Below are positions 1 to 9,469 of a stretch of DNA of 64,000 nucleotides, piece by piece. A program made the position numbers and the translations under genes. This stretch comes from Tieghemostelium lacteum (taxonomy: Eukaryota > Evosea > Eumycetozoa > Dictyosteliales > Raperosteliaceae). The stretch covers positions 1,034,391 to 1,098,390 of the forward strand of contig LODT01000022.1 in the NCBI GenBank assembly GCA_001606155.1. The letters are read 5' to 3'. The notes beneath the pieces are model-generated. The model was not told the DNA's origin, did no database searches, and saw nothing but the letters and a program-made list of their open reading frames with translations. Positions within the stretch are counted from its first letter, which is position 1, and each line of letters starts with the position of its first letter.

Positions 1-2973
1 CCTGTACTTGTCGATTCAAATTCATATTTAATTAATATTCTCTTAATCTCTCTTGGAAATACTTGAATAGGAGAGATGGTAAGTGATTTTATATCCTCAA
101 CAGGAGAGGAATTGTAAGCCAATGTCAAGTCCTCAGGTAACTGTTCCTGGTGATGTGACTGCTGTTGATGATGTTGTTGTTGATCATAACTATTCTCAAC
201 ATTGAATGAAATTAATGATGTTGAAAGATGACTGATATCCAATCTCAACTGAGATAATGTCATTTCTCTTATAGACTCTGAGGTTGAGAAAAACAGTAGA
301 TTTATATTTGCAAATCCAGCTAGATCCCATTGCACTTTTAGTATACAGAAACTAGTCGATGGGAAATGTTTATGTAAACTTGATCCACCTGCACCGCCAC
401 CAAACATTACAGAGTCTCTATTGATAGGAGGCATAGGTGGTGATATAAAAGATGGAGAAGCACTAGCCGGTAGAAACTTTACAAATAGATTATTCATTGT
501 AAATGTATGGTGTGCCCATTTACTACAATATTTAAATAATGCATTTCTACTCTGTTCAAATGAGATACTGTACTGAGGTGATATAGAATTCTGACCATCA
601 CTACTAGGTGGATTTAAAAGAATACTAGGTTTCAAAAGTACATTTATATTCTCAGATTTCAACCACTTTTCCCATTCTTGATAGGGACCTAGATTATTTA
701 ATAATTTTAGAAAACTACTGGCTTGTGTGTTGTGTGCTTGTATTGGGTTACTAGTAGGTGGTGGTGGTACTGATGATGGTTGACATTGAAGGAATATAAG
801 TGATAGTAATTTATCCTTTTCAAATATACTCAATAGATACGATTGTAAATTGATTACTGATTGACTTGCTTGTTTTTTTGCACCACTACTAGTTACACTA
901 CTACTACTCGAGCTGTCTTTACTTGGATGACCACTACTACCACTACTACCATCTTTTTGATTATTGTTGCTATTAGTATACTCTTTAAGAAATTCATAAT
1001 ATGCAATCACACCTATTGTAATCTTTGCCATAGGTTTATAATCTGTTGATGATGTTGATGATGAGCTAATTTCTTTACTGTTATAATGATGTGATGATGA
1101 TGAACTACTACTAGGGTGATGATTACCACTATTATGAGGAGAGTTATTTGAAGGTTGATTATCTAATAAATAACTAATTCGATATTCAATTTTAATGTTG
1201 GGTAAAAATTGAAAATAGAGATTTACTTCAAGTTCAGATTCTGGTTTTTTAAATGAAACCAATCTAACATTGAAACCTTCTCTAATACGAAGATCCAAGA
1301 GTTTGAGAATATCAATCTCTAGGGTATATTCTCTAGCTGTGGCTTTTAAGAGTGGTACTGTAGGTGGCATACCTACAAATGGGAATGGATAATCAATTGC
1401 CATAATTGTCTGAATAATAGACATGTTATTAATGATAATCTCTTGACTTACTGCAGTGTTCTCAGATGCAGATGAAACTGATGGTTGTAAATTGATACTA
1501 GATAATAAATTCAATTGATGTTGTTGATAGATTGTTGATGTTGATGAGGATGATGATGAACTATTGAGTCTTGATAGACTACCAGAAGAGAGATTATGTG
1601 GTAAAGGTGGTGGAGTTTTGTTAGGTGAGAACTCTTTATACAACATACTGTGTTGAATAAATCTAATTCTATCTGAAAGCTCCTGTGATAGCATTGTCAA
1701 TGAAAGTGACTGAAAATAACTTCCAGGCATTGCAACATCTCTAGGGAATATAGGTATCATACTCTGATCAAAAAATGTACCATTGGTATTCAGTGCTAAA
1801 AATCTTAAAATCTCCGAATCAGGAGGATAACCAAAATCACAATGTAAATGTACACCTGATCCCACTTGAACTATAGAACATGATATATCATTTCTATTCA
1901 GTGTCATTATATTCGATTCCATTGCGTTTTGTGTTGAACTTATAGTAGTTACACCATCTGTAAATATTATAATACTCGGACATGCACTAGTTGGTAGTAT
2001 CGATAATGCCAATTGTGCATTACTAAATAGTAATCCTAAATCATGTGATATATTCAAAGGATTCAGTAGTCCTTGACTATTACCATCTTGAAATGTCTTT
2101 GATATCTCATTCTCTAATATCTCTAATTGCTCTTTTGCATCCTTAATCAAACAGAAAACATTCTTTCTCGTCAGAATTGCTCCCTGTATAAGTACCTTAA
2201 AATGTTCTGGTATAATCCCCTGTGCAATTATAGTTACATATATAATTGGAGTTAACTATAGTGTGTATATAAGTTAGTATATAGTAACCCATGTAAAGAA
2301 AAGTCCTAATCTACATACTGATAAATTATTTAAATGTGTTGATTCTAGAGGTAAAGATAGTGATAATAGTGTAGATTCAAGAGTTTGAAAGAGTTCATCA
2401 ATGAGAACTCTACCAGAAATTGGATCTACAGTTGCCATTGAAGGTGATATATCCAAAGCAAATACAAATTTATATCTACTTGATACTACAGATATCTGTG
2501 TTTTTGGTATAACCGATAAATGTGGTAATTTAAATGATTTCTCATAGGTTATAACATTATCTAAATTAGTTGGTGGCATTGTTGATGCTATTTTATAATG
2601 TAAAATACCACTTTGATAGTTTCTCTGTACAATTGATTCATAGTTCCTGTATAAATCCAATATCTTTCCATTCTCTAACTGAACATATAAAACTACAATT
2701 CCTTCATCGTTATCTGAATACTATAATATCATTGTAAGTATATATATATATATATTCTATTTTATTCAAAACTATATCTATATTACTTTAATGAATGATG
2801 TAGAAGAAGATGACAACAAATGTTTAAAGTACCATAGCACTCGTTCTGTCTTATAGAATGTATAATCTTTTATAAAAAAGATATATATGCTCTGCATTAT
2901 TCTTTTGCTGTGAAATTTCATGTAATTTTTGTTCTGATGTTATTGGTCCATCTAGAGTTCCTATTTTTTCCAT
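1..2973 (-). CDS. szt2: SZT2-like KICSTOR subunit, 5' part, runs off left edge
   Basis: SZT2 is the largest subunit of KICSTOR, which holds GATOR1 on the lysosome to restrain TORC1. Reading leftward, I infer three exons: 2973-2787, 2720-2319 and 2255-1 (open to the window edge). Introns 2721-2786 and 2256-2318 have GTAATA and GTATGT donors and TATAG acceptors, and both keep phase. Matches to the SZT2 N-terminus as I recall it are the stretch TERVLWYFKHL, the VWA-like core FALDISPSMATVD, and TPIIYVTIIAQG. Downstream are IIIFTDGVTT and SCSIVQVGSG...FGYPPDSEILRFLA. Ser- and His-rich linkers interrupt the conserved parts. Within exon 1 the frame breaks once near 2851-2860: KRLYI and YKTERV are both SZT2-like but in different frames, so this is an indel or a sequence error. 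The family name rests on remembered homology, not on a search. Confidence 0.82.
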
Positions 2974-3837
2974 TTCTTAGTTGGAATAAATATTCAAAAA
3001 AAAAAAATAGAAATTTGAACTTGATGTCAAGAGCTTTTTATAAAAAAAAAAAATAATATTATATCACTAAATGACTTTATCACTTAGAAGGAAAAGAAGG
3101 AAAAATTAAGACCATTTAATATAACAATTCTTTTCCGATGCTATAGTGGGATTAAACGATTTAAGGTAAACATCAATGGTAATGAATGTCAAGTAATATT
3201 ACTTTTAAAAACTTTATTTTTTTTGATTAATTTATTTATTAATCATTATGATTAAGTTAAGATAATTGAAAGTCAACACAGCCTGTCAGCAACCCTTGAT
3301 AAAAAATAAAAAAGACTTATTTTTTTAATTTATTTCTATTTGTTCAACAAAAATCTATTTATTTATCTATAACTCTATACACCAGTCATATTTTAGGTTA
3401 AGAAAACCAAGGTCTTATGATAGGGGGAAGAATATGAGGATGGTATCCGATATATCCCAGTCCACCTCCCTACATTTCTTCAACTGTCGTTAAATAAATT
3501 AAAATTTTAATATTTAAAAATTGTTAAATTATAAGTCCAAGTATTAATTTTTGATAATAACATAAATTGAATTCTTTAGTAGAATAGTGCAATTATAAGG
3601 ATAATAGAAATTCAATTGTAATGGAACATAGATTGTAATCACTTAATTGAAGTTTTTGAATTCAATTTTTCTATTTATATATTTGGTGGCTAGTATTATA
3701 GTACAAAAAATAATGGAGTAAGATTGTTGAATTGAAGTTGAAATAGAAAAATATATATATGGTATTCTCTATGATTAGAGTCTTTGAATCCTTTTTTATA
3801 AATTACATCAAATTTAGTATAGTTTTTAAAATTTCAC
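2974..3837. other. intergenic, AT-rich, no gene seen
   Basis: This is the upstream region of the SZT2-like gene. It is made of A and T tracts with no ORF showing coding character. The only recognisable piece is a short inverted copy of the dispersed repeat at 3409-3470. No RNA gene could be supported. Confidence 0.6.
3409..3470 (-). repeat. decayed copy of the SINE-like repeat flank
   Basis: The + strand reads AAGGTCTTATGATAGGGGG and continues as GAATATGAGGATGGTATCCG. This is a diverged match to the reverse complement of the repeat at 60538-60655 and 60746-60843. Only the flank that lies 5' of the A box (in tRNA orientation) is present. It is therefore a truncated, old copy. See the entry at 60656-60843 for the fuller unit. 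Confidence 0.6.
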
Positions 3838-4310
3838 AAAGCCGACATCAGTTGGTTTTTTATTTATATTTTAAAGTTTTGTTTATAGGTATTGTTGAAT
3901 TTGAATATGGAGTAATTGATTTTGTCTGTATTGAGTTGCAGAATTTAAGGAGTTCTTTTTATAGGTGAATTAAATTTAGAATTTATCAGAATAATGTCCA
4001 TTTGTTCAAAATTGATTTAAAGGTGAAAATTTTGATTAGAATTATGTGGTATTTACTATTTTAGATGTGTATTGAAGTGGGAATCAATTCAAAATCTTTG
4101 AGTTGGAAATATTTGATTGTGTTTTTGAATTGATTGGTGTATTCAGTGGTGGTTGTAAGAAGAAGAGGGTGGAGATAGATTCAGAGACTGTGTTGCATAA
4201 GGTGCACTTTTTATTTGAGTAGTCTAATGGAAGGGATTAGGTTATGTAACGGAATATTATGTTGTTGTGGTTTGATAAATTAAGAGTAGTAATTGGAATT
4301 CCAACTATTA
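3838..4310 (+). repeat. dispersed repeat, long copy starting with a CGACATCAGTTG motif
   Basis: The segment starts with AAAGCCGACATCAGTTGG (3838-3855). It ends in a part (4141-4290) that aligns by eye with 5735-5870. Shared blocks in order are a GAGATRRATTCA segment, TTGCAKAWRGTGYRCTT, TTTGAGTArTCTARTGG, and GAATATTATRTTGTTGTG. The second copy (5698-5880) is shorter. No convincing protein is encoded. I read this as a decayed non-autonomous mobile element, which is inference. Confidence 0.5.
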
Positions 4311-4854
4311 AATATTGTTATACTCCTACTTATCTCATAGCAAAATTATATGCAAATACTTCAAAAAGTTTAGAAATAGATGGAAAGACTTAACACCAAC
4401 TTTGTACTTGTATTGATCGAGTTTAGTGATTTGGCACAAAAACTATACCATTCTTATTACTATGGAAATTTGAGAAAAACCAGCTCAGTTTATTTGTAGA
4501 AACATAACTAAATCAAATGAAATGCAATAGCAACTGAAATTCAGGAATTTTTTTTCTAAATAAATATATATTATGTATTATATTTTTTATATCTATTGAT
4601 ATTTATTTTTTTGAATTCAATCTATTAAAAGTTGTTTTTCATGTTCGATATTGGTTGAATGGTATTCCAGCAAACACCAAACGTTTTGATAAGAAAAAGT
4701 GTGTTTGTTTATTTGATGAAATTATCAAACGTTTGATATTTAGTAGGAGCATTAAATTCTGTATCAACTATTTCCTATTCAACAAAAAGGAGTTCAAAAG
4801 TACGATATATTCCAAAATTCAACAAAAACAGATCAATCCATCCACTTAAATACC
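4311..4854. other. intergenic, AT-rich, no gene seen
   Basis: AT-rich sequence between two repeat-derived segments. A 64-codon open frame near 4655-4849 has no recognisable domain and biased Lys/Phe composition typical of chance frames in this base composition. I see no other feature. Confidence 0.5.
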
Positions 4855-5361
4855 ATGGGATCTTAAAGGAAGATCAATTGCTCAAAGAAGAACATCTTCA
4901 ACAACAAGCTCACATGTCAACGACCTTATCTGAAAAGGATAAGAAGAAAGTCCTAAAAGAGGCAAAAAAGATTGAGAAACAAGAGAAAAAGGAAAAGAAA
5001 TTAGAGAAACTTGAGAAGAAAGAAAGGAAAAAAGGTGAATCTGAAGACACTCCTCTAGGGAAAAGTAATCCAACTTCAACTTCTCCTAGATATTCAAAAA
5101 AATAGATTTAATCTTCCAGAAATTCCTAAATGATCAAACACCCAACTGGAAAGTCAATCTCCAATACCCTATTGAATATAACCAAGGAATCAAAAACAAT
5201 CAATCGCCTCATTCATTGTGCTATTTCCAAATCTTTATCCAAGCTAAGAAGTAGTCCATTTGAATTTTCAGATCATCCTTATCAACATAATCCCAATTAA
5301 CTTCAAATCAATATGAAACAAATAGACATCCACCTCAAAGATGGACCATGGAAATTTACAC

Positions 5362-5437
5362 CTAGAAAAGGAGTTACCTAAAGACAAAAAACTCCAACTC
5401 CAAATCAACAATGAACAGGATAAAATCAATCCTCTAA
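5362..5437 (+). repeat. 76-bp repeat, second copy at 57727-57802
   Basis: The segment CTAGAAAAGGAGTTAC...AATCAATCCTCTAA matches 57727-57802 at all but about 7 of 76 positions, with no gaps, by eye. Both copies can be read in one frame as a Lys/Gln-rich peptide, suggesting a shared coding ancestor. Confidence 0.75.
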
Positions 5438-5439
5438 TT

Positions 5440-5455
5440 CAACTGATGTCGGCTT
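5440..5455 (-). repeat. inverted copy of the 16-bp motif at 3839-3854
   Basis: CAACTGATGTCGGCTT is the exact reverse complement of AAGCCGACATCAGTTG at 3839-3854. The pair encloses about 1.6 kb containing the coiled-coil remnants. Related + strand copies occur near 5700 (GACATCAGTTGAATC), 6247 (AAAGCCGACATTAGTT) and 9348 (ACATCAGTTGATGC). The motif is thus a dispersed repeat end rather than a simple pair. Confidence 0.65.
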
Positions 5456-5697
5456 GAATTTAGAATTAAAAATATATAATTATAATAAATTGAATAGGGA
5501 TAAAAATAATTAGTTTTTTTGAAATAAATTTTATTAAACCATGTTGTAAACAAATGGATAATCAAAATAGACTTCAAGCTGTAATTGTCCAACAACTTAT
5601 GTATTAATATTACCAAACATTTGAATTGAGTATTTAAAGATCAACTATTTAATATATACATTATTTGTTTTTTAAAAACTTTACACTAGTTCACTAA

Positions 5698-5880
5698 TCT
5701 GACATCAGTTGAATCTTTAATTTTAAAATTAGCTTTTGTTAAATGGTTTTGACATTTTAAGAGATATGAGGGGAGATGAATTCATAGTTTATGTTGCAGA
5801 TAGTGTGCTTATTGTTTGAGTAATCTAGTGGCAGTGATTTGGTGATATACCTGAATATTATATTGTTGTGATTGGGTCCT
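5698..5880 (+). repeat. dispersed repeat, short copy
   Basis: The segment opens with TGACATCAGTTGAATC and continues into sequence that matches the 3' half of the copy at 3838-4310, ending GAATATTATATTGTTGTG. The middle of the long copy is missing, consistent with internal deletion. Confidence 0.5.
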
Positions 5881-6344
5881 TGACTTTTTTATGTTTAACT
5901 AAACTGATTAAAAAAACGAATTTCATGTATTAAAATAGAAATACAATAGCTCAATTAATATTACAAATACATCTAAAATAGTAGTGTACAATATAAACAG
6001 CTATAAGTGAAGAATTAATATTAATCAGTTTATCAGTAGTAATGTTGTTGAATTAATACAATATAAACCTATATTGATAGGTTTATATCTAAATATTAGA
6101 TCAAACTATGTACTAGCAAGATATTTTAAGTCCTTTTATTTGAAATTGTTTATATTTAATACAACTATAGTACAACAGTCCAATAGAAAATAGTTTTCTT
6201 AAAATCATATAAAGGGAGTGTTAAATTAATATGAATTATTTTTTTAAAGCCGACATTAGTTTATGTATAAAATAATATAATATAATATATATAAAGTCAT
6301 GAAGTCTTTGCATTAATTTTTTAGGGATAAGATCATTGGACGGA
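5881..6344. other. intergenic, AT-rich, no gene seen
   Basis: A/T-tract sequence. It holds one further copy of the CGACATYAGTT motif near 6247-6260. The 12-mer AGCTATAAGTGA near 5999 also occurs, inverted, inside the structured RNA candidate at 6524-6600. No coding region is supported. Confidence 0.5.
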
Positions 6345-6440
6345 GGGGTATAACCACTACTCAAAAGAAATTAATTGGTAAAGTATCATCCTCCTATGCC
6401 CTCTCTCCTTATCTTAAGACCTTCTGTTTTTCTTTCATTC
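6345..6440 (-). repeat. decayed copy of the tRNA-derived SINE-like repeat
   Basis: Read on the - strand this copy has AAGGTCTTAAGATAAGGAG, then GAGTAGTGGTTATACCCC. The second block matches the A-box part of the repeat at 60746-60843 (GCGTAGTGGTTATAC). It diverges more from the two 3' copies than they do from each other, so it is an older insertion. The B-box half is not present. Confidence 0.65.
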
Positions 6441-6523
6441 CAAAAAGAGGCATTTGATTAAATAGTGATTTTAAAAATTAACAACACTCAAAAAGACCTT
6501 AGAAGTATACTTAAAAAAGTGTG

Positions 6524-6600
6524 GGTTGGAGTATAAATTTGATTACTGTCACTTATAGCTATTGGTGCAACTGAACAATGGCCTGCTGTATACTCCAACC
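6524..6600 (-). ncRNA. structured small RNA candidate, possibly Class I-like
   Basis: A perfect 12-bp inverted repeat (6524-6535 GGTTGGAGTATA; 6589-6600 TATACTCCAACC) closes a 77-nt unit. Inside it GCTATTG (6558-6564) pairs with CAATGGC (6576-6582), 7 bp with one G-U. On the - strand the 5' stem runs into TATACAGCAGG. This shares the TACAGCA core with the 11-nt motif of dictyostelid Class I RNAs as I recall it (CCUUACAGCAA), and those RNAs also pair their 5' and 3' ends. A TTTTTT run (6514-6519 on the complementary strand) follows the - strand 3' end within about 10 nt, like a Pol III stop. I see no upstream CCCATAA-type element. It may instead be a hairpin in the promoter of the LRR gene. 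Confidence 0.4.
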
Positions 6601-6715
6601 AATTATTATCTCATCAATATCTTTTTTTTTTTTTGTATTAATTTCTGTATTATTTCTTTTTCCTTTTGCAAATTTAAATTTTTTCAGATTAGTTTTATTG
6701 ATTTATTCATAAGAA

Positions 6716-8041
6716 ATGTCAAATATTCAAATTGTAGGACCAATATGTACCTCTAAAAAAGAAAAACCACCAGTTGAAACAGCCGTTGAAGAACTAAAAG
6801 AGTTGGGAGAATATCTGAAATCTAATCAAGATTTACCAGAAAAAGATATTAAATTCAAAAGAGGCACAGTTTGTAAAGATGGTAGATTAGATTTATGTAA
6901 ACAAAATGTTGGACCATTAGGTGCTGAATATTTAGGATCAGTATTAAAAGGAAACACTAAAATCCGACACTTACTGATGGGTGATGATTCTCTAGGTCCT
7001 GAAGGTGCCAAACAAGTTGCAAATATAATCAATCAATCTACATCTCTAGAGACTGTCTATCTAGGTTGCAATTACTTTAACGAAGAAGGTGCTAGACATC
7101 TCTCTGAAGCACTACAAAAAAATGAAAATATAAAAGCATTGTGGATAAAGAGAAATCACTTAGGACTAGGAGGAGCATCACAAATCTCTGATTTACTCTC
7201 AATGAATACACATTTGAAAACACTAGATTTAATCACGAATCAGTTGGGTCCTGAGTCTATAGAATTGTTAAAAAATGGGTTATTGAAAAACTCAAATTGT
7301 ACATTGACCTCTATTCAACTGGATTCGAATCCTATTGGACCACAGGGTTGTGTTCATCTAGTAGAGATACTTAGACATTTAAAATCAACACTAGAGGCAA
7401 TATCATTGGAGAACACTGGTATTACTGATAAAGGTGTTGAGATTCTGTGTCAACCTTTATCTGATAATAGCAGTGCACTAAAGATTTTAGATTTAAGATC
7501 TAATGATCTGGGATATGCATCTGCATTGTCACTAAGTACAATGTTACATAGTAATACTTCACTGAAAGAGATTAGTCTAGGTCACTCTTTTAACACTATT
7601 GTAGTTGGTAGTAAACCTAATCATATGGGTGACAGTGGACTAGGTCTAATGGCAACAGCTCTCAAACATAACAAAACTATTCAATATATTGATATGACAT
7701 GGAACAATACAACTGGTGAATCTGCGTCTTATCTAATTAGTATTCTTAAATCTCATAATCTCAATGCTTACATTCACATTGATCTCAAACCACTAACATC
7801 CAATGATAAATCCGTTCTTTTAGATTTAAGAAAAAAGAGAAAAATCGATGTTCAAGAGAAGAAAGATTATGTAAAAACATTTATTCAACCTATAATTTCT
7901 GTATACAGAGTTGAAAAAGCACCAAAAAATCCAAAGTCTCTAAGTATTAATACTCCTATAAAAGATCAATTAAGTTCAGTAATGGACATTAAACCACATG
8001 AAAATATTTCATTTCGATTCAATTCATTAGTTAATAAATAA
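6716..8041 (+). CDS. leucine-rich repeat protein (ribonuclease-inhibitor type)
   Basis: Single-exon, 441 aa. From about residue 70 to 360 it carries 28-29-residue LRRs of the RI/NLR type, with the recurring pattern LxxLxLxxNxLGxxGAxxLxxxL. Examples are TLDLITNQLGPESIELL, SIQLDSNPIGPQGCVHLVEI and ILDLRSNDLGYASALSL. There is no signal peptide, membrane segment or NACHT/F-box domain, so it is probably a cytosolic protein-binding scaffold. The C-terminal 80 residues are Lys-rich and not repeat-like. The ATG at 6716 follows an A/T-rich leader, and the upstream frame soon becomes low-complexity Phe-rich. The gene converges on the secreted-protein gene, with 33 bp between stop codons. The specific role is unknown. 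Confidence 0.85.
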   Translation: MSNIQIVGPICTSKKEKPPVETAVEELKELGEYLKSNQDLPEKDIKFKRGTVCKDGRLDLCKQNVGPLGAEYLGSVLKGNTKIRHLLMGDDSLGPEGAKQVANIINQSTSLETVYLGCNYFNEEGARHLSEALQKNENIKALWIKRNHLGLGGASQISDLLSMNTHLKTLDLITNQLGPESIELLKNGLLKNSNCTLTSIQLDSNPIGPQGCVHLVEILRHLKSTLEAISLENTGITDKGVEILCQPLSDNSSALKILDLRSNDLGYASALSLSTMLHSNTSLKEISLGHSFNTIVVGSKPNHMGDSGLGLMATALKHNKTIQYIDMTWNNTTGESASYLISILKSHNLNAYIHIDLKPLTSNDKSVLLDLRKKRKIDVQEKKDYVKTFIQPIISVYRVEKAPKNPKSLSINTPIKDQLSSVMDIKPHENISFRFNSLVNK

Positions 8042-8074
8042 TAAATAAACTCAAGTATAGTTTATTAATTATTA

Positions 8075-8752
8075 TTAAACACATCTAACAGATCTAGCAA
8101 TGAAATAACTAAAGTTTGAAGAACAGTTTTGTGTTAGATCTTGTGGTGTACTATCACATCCCCATTCTAATTCACAATATTCTCTGTAAGGAATACCATT
8201 TTGACAGTAATAGTTGTAGTAAATATTAGAGTCGTTTGGATCATGAATTACTGTGTGTCCTATAAAGTATGCATATGAAGTAATGGATGTACAAGTTAGA
8301 TCATACATTGTAAAAAGCATATTGGTTTTCAATGTTCCAGTAGTAGGATATACAGGTGATGTTGTTTTGTTTACATAGAAATTCTTAGTGTACCAAAGAC
8401 CATTTGGATTCATATTGAAACCTTGTAATTGTGAATCTTGACATGTATTCAACTGGTAATTTGAAGCCAAACTTGGATTTGCACATACTTTTGGGGCCCA
8501 ATTTGAGTAAAATTGAACTTTTACTAAATTGTTGACAAATGATGTAGCTGAATGAAGTGTCCCTTCAATATTTGCAGTACAATAGGAAGCATTGCCTATA
8601 AAGCTATAACCTAACCCATACATAGTACCACTAGTACATGTTGTAGTATTATAAGGTAATAAATTATACCAATCAACAGCAAAACTACTTTTAAAAAATA
8701 GTAAACATAGAGTTGAAAGAATTAAATTAAAATTTTGAGTTGATTTAAACAT
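8075..8752 (-). CDS. secreted Cys-rich protein, unknown function
   Basis: Single-exon, 225 aa. The first 25 residues form a clear signal peptide: a basic start, then LILSTLCLLFF, ending SSFA. The mature part has about a dozen cysteines and several N-glycosylation sequons (NTT, NAS, NKT, NCS, NFS). This is typical of the many dictyostelid-specific extracellular or prestalk-type proteins of about 200 residues. There is no transmembrane segment after the signal peptide and no GPI-like tail. I do not recognise a named domain. Secretion is well supported; everything further is unknown. Confidence 0.8.
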   Translation of the reverse strand: MFKSTQNFNLILSTLCLLFFKSSFAVDWYNLLPYNTTTCTSGTMYGLGYSFIGNASYCTANIEGTLHSATSFVNNLVKVQFYSNWAPKVCANPSLASNYQLNTCQDSQLQGFNMNPNGLWYTKNFYVNKTTSPVYPTTGTLKTNMLFTMYDLTCTSITSYAYFIGHTVIHDPNDSNIYYNYYCQNGIPYREYCELEWGCDSTPQDLTQNCSSNFSYFIARSVRCV

Positions 8753-9469
8753 ATTATTATTTATATATATTGAGGATTAGAAAATATCTTTTATCAATAA
8801 TGATAATTAATTATAACAATTTGAATTTATATACTTATAATTTCTGTGGGTTGGTGTGTAAAGATTTGGTGTGTTACAATAATAAGATCTTTTTGTGTAA
8901 TAATAACAACAATTAAGAATATATCTATATTATTGATTTCCAAGAATAGGGGTTAAATTTCTAGAACGAAATCTTAACATTTCTTGGTATGTGGTAATCT
9001 CAAATTGCCAAGTAATGCATTTAAGTGGTGTTTTATTTGAATTTTGAAAAATGTATGGCTATTGCAAACTCCAATCGCACACAATTGCCCTTCATCTACA
9101 CAAAGTTCAACTATTGTGGTGACTAAAATATAAAAAAAAATGATAAATTTGTATTGTGGGTGGTAAAAGAAGACCTGTGGGTGTAAATTAAATATCAAAA
9201 AACCAGGGTAAATAGTCTTTTCAGTCATATTAAATAACAATATATTTATAATAATGTAACAATAAAACAAGAATTGTAAATTTCAATGTATTGAACTATA
9301 CAGACAATGAGATTTAGCATGTTTGGTATACTATTTTGAAAACTTAACATCAGTTGATGCTTCTTAGAATCAATCTTATTGTTTTAGTAAGAAAAAAATT
9401 TTTATTTTAGACTAACTAAATATATTATTATGTGCAAGAAAGTTAAATAAAAACGAGTAAAATAAATTA
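8753..9469. other. intergenic with a short unexplained open stretch
   Basis: On the - strand 8974-9130 has somewhat higher GC and an open frame ending VELCVDEGQLCAIGVC...LRLPHTKKC. An acceptor-like TTTTAG lies just upstream, but no donor joins it in frame to an upstream exon. It could be a gene fragment. A copy of the ACATCAGTTG repeat motif is at 9348-9357. The rest is A/T tracts and the 3' flank of the PP2C gene. Confidence 0.4.

Larger units (their letters stand above)
4855..5455 (+). pseudogene. broken coding remnants, Lys/Glu-rich coiled-coil type
   Basis: Several short open stretches in different frames look like former coding DNA. They have higher GC than the surroundings and biased Lys/Glu/Gln content. 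At 4878-5105 a Lys/Glu-rich segment includes repeats such as KLEKLEKKERKKG, predicted coiled coil. At 5116-5255 another frame reads FQKFLNDQTPNWKVNLQYP. At 5362-5437 a third reads LEKELPKDKKLQLQINNEQD, and a second copy of this last piece lies at 57727-57802. Stops separate the pieces and no intron set joins them simply. I cannot name the parent gene. It may be a fragment of a transposon or of a duplicated gene. Confidence 0.35.

Noticed and set aside
861-1049. Thr/Phe-rich short frame on the + strand
   Set aside because: It is antisense to the Ser-rich linkers of the SZT2-like gene.
3759-3968. 69-codon frame with Phe/Ile-rich product
   Set aside because: Lies inside the dispersed repeat; composition is what AT-rich DNA gives by chance.
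6562-6756. 64-codon frame overlapping the start of the LRR gene
   Set aside because: It begins inside the RNA hairpin and runs through a T14 tract as poly-Phe; the LRR start at 6716 explains the region.
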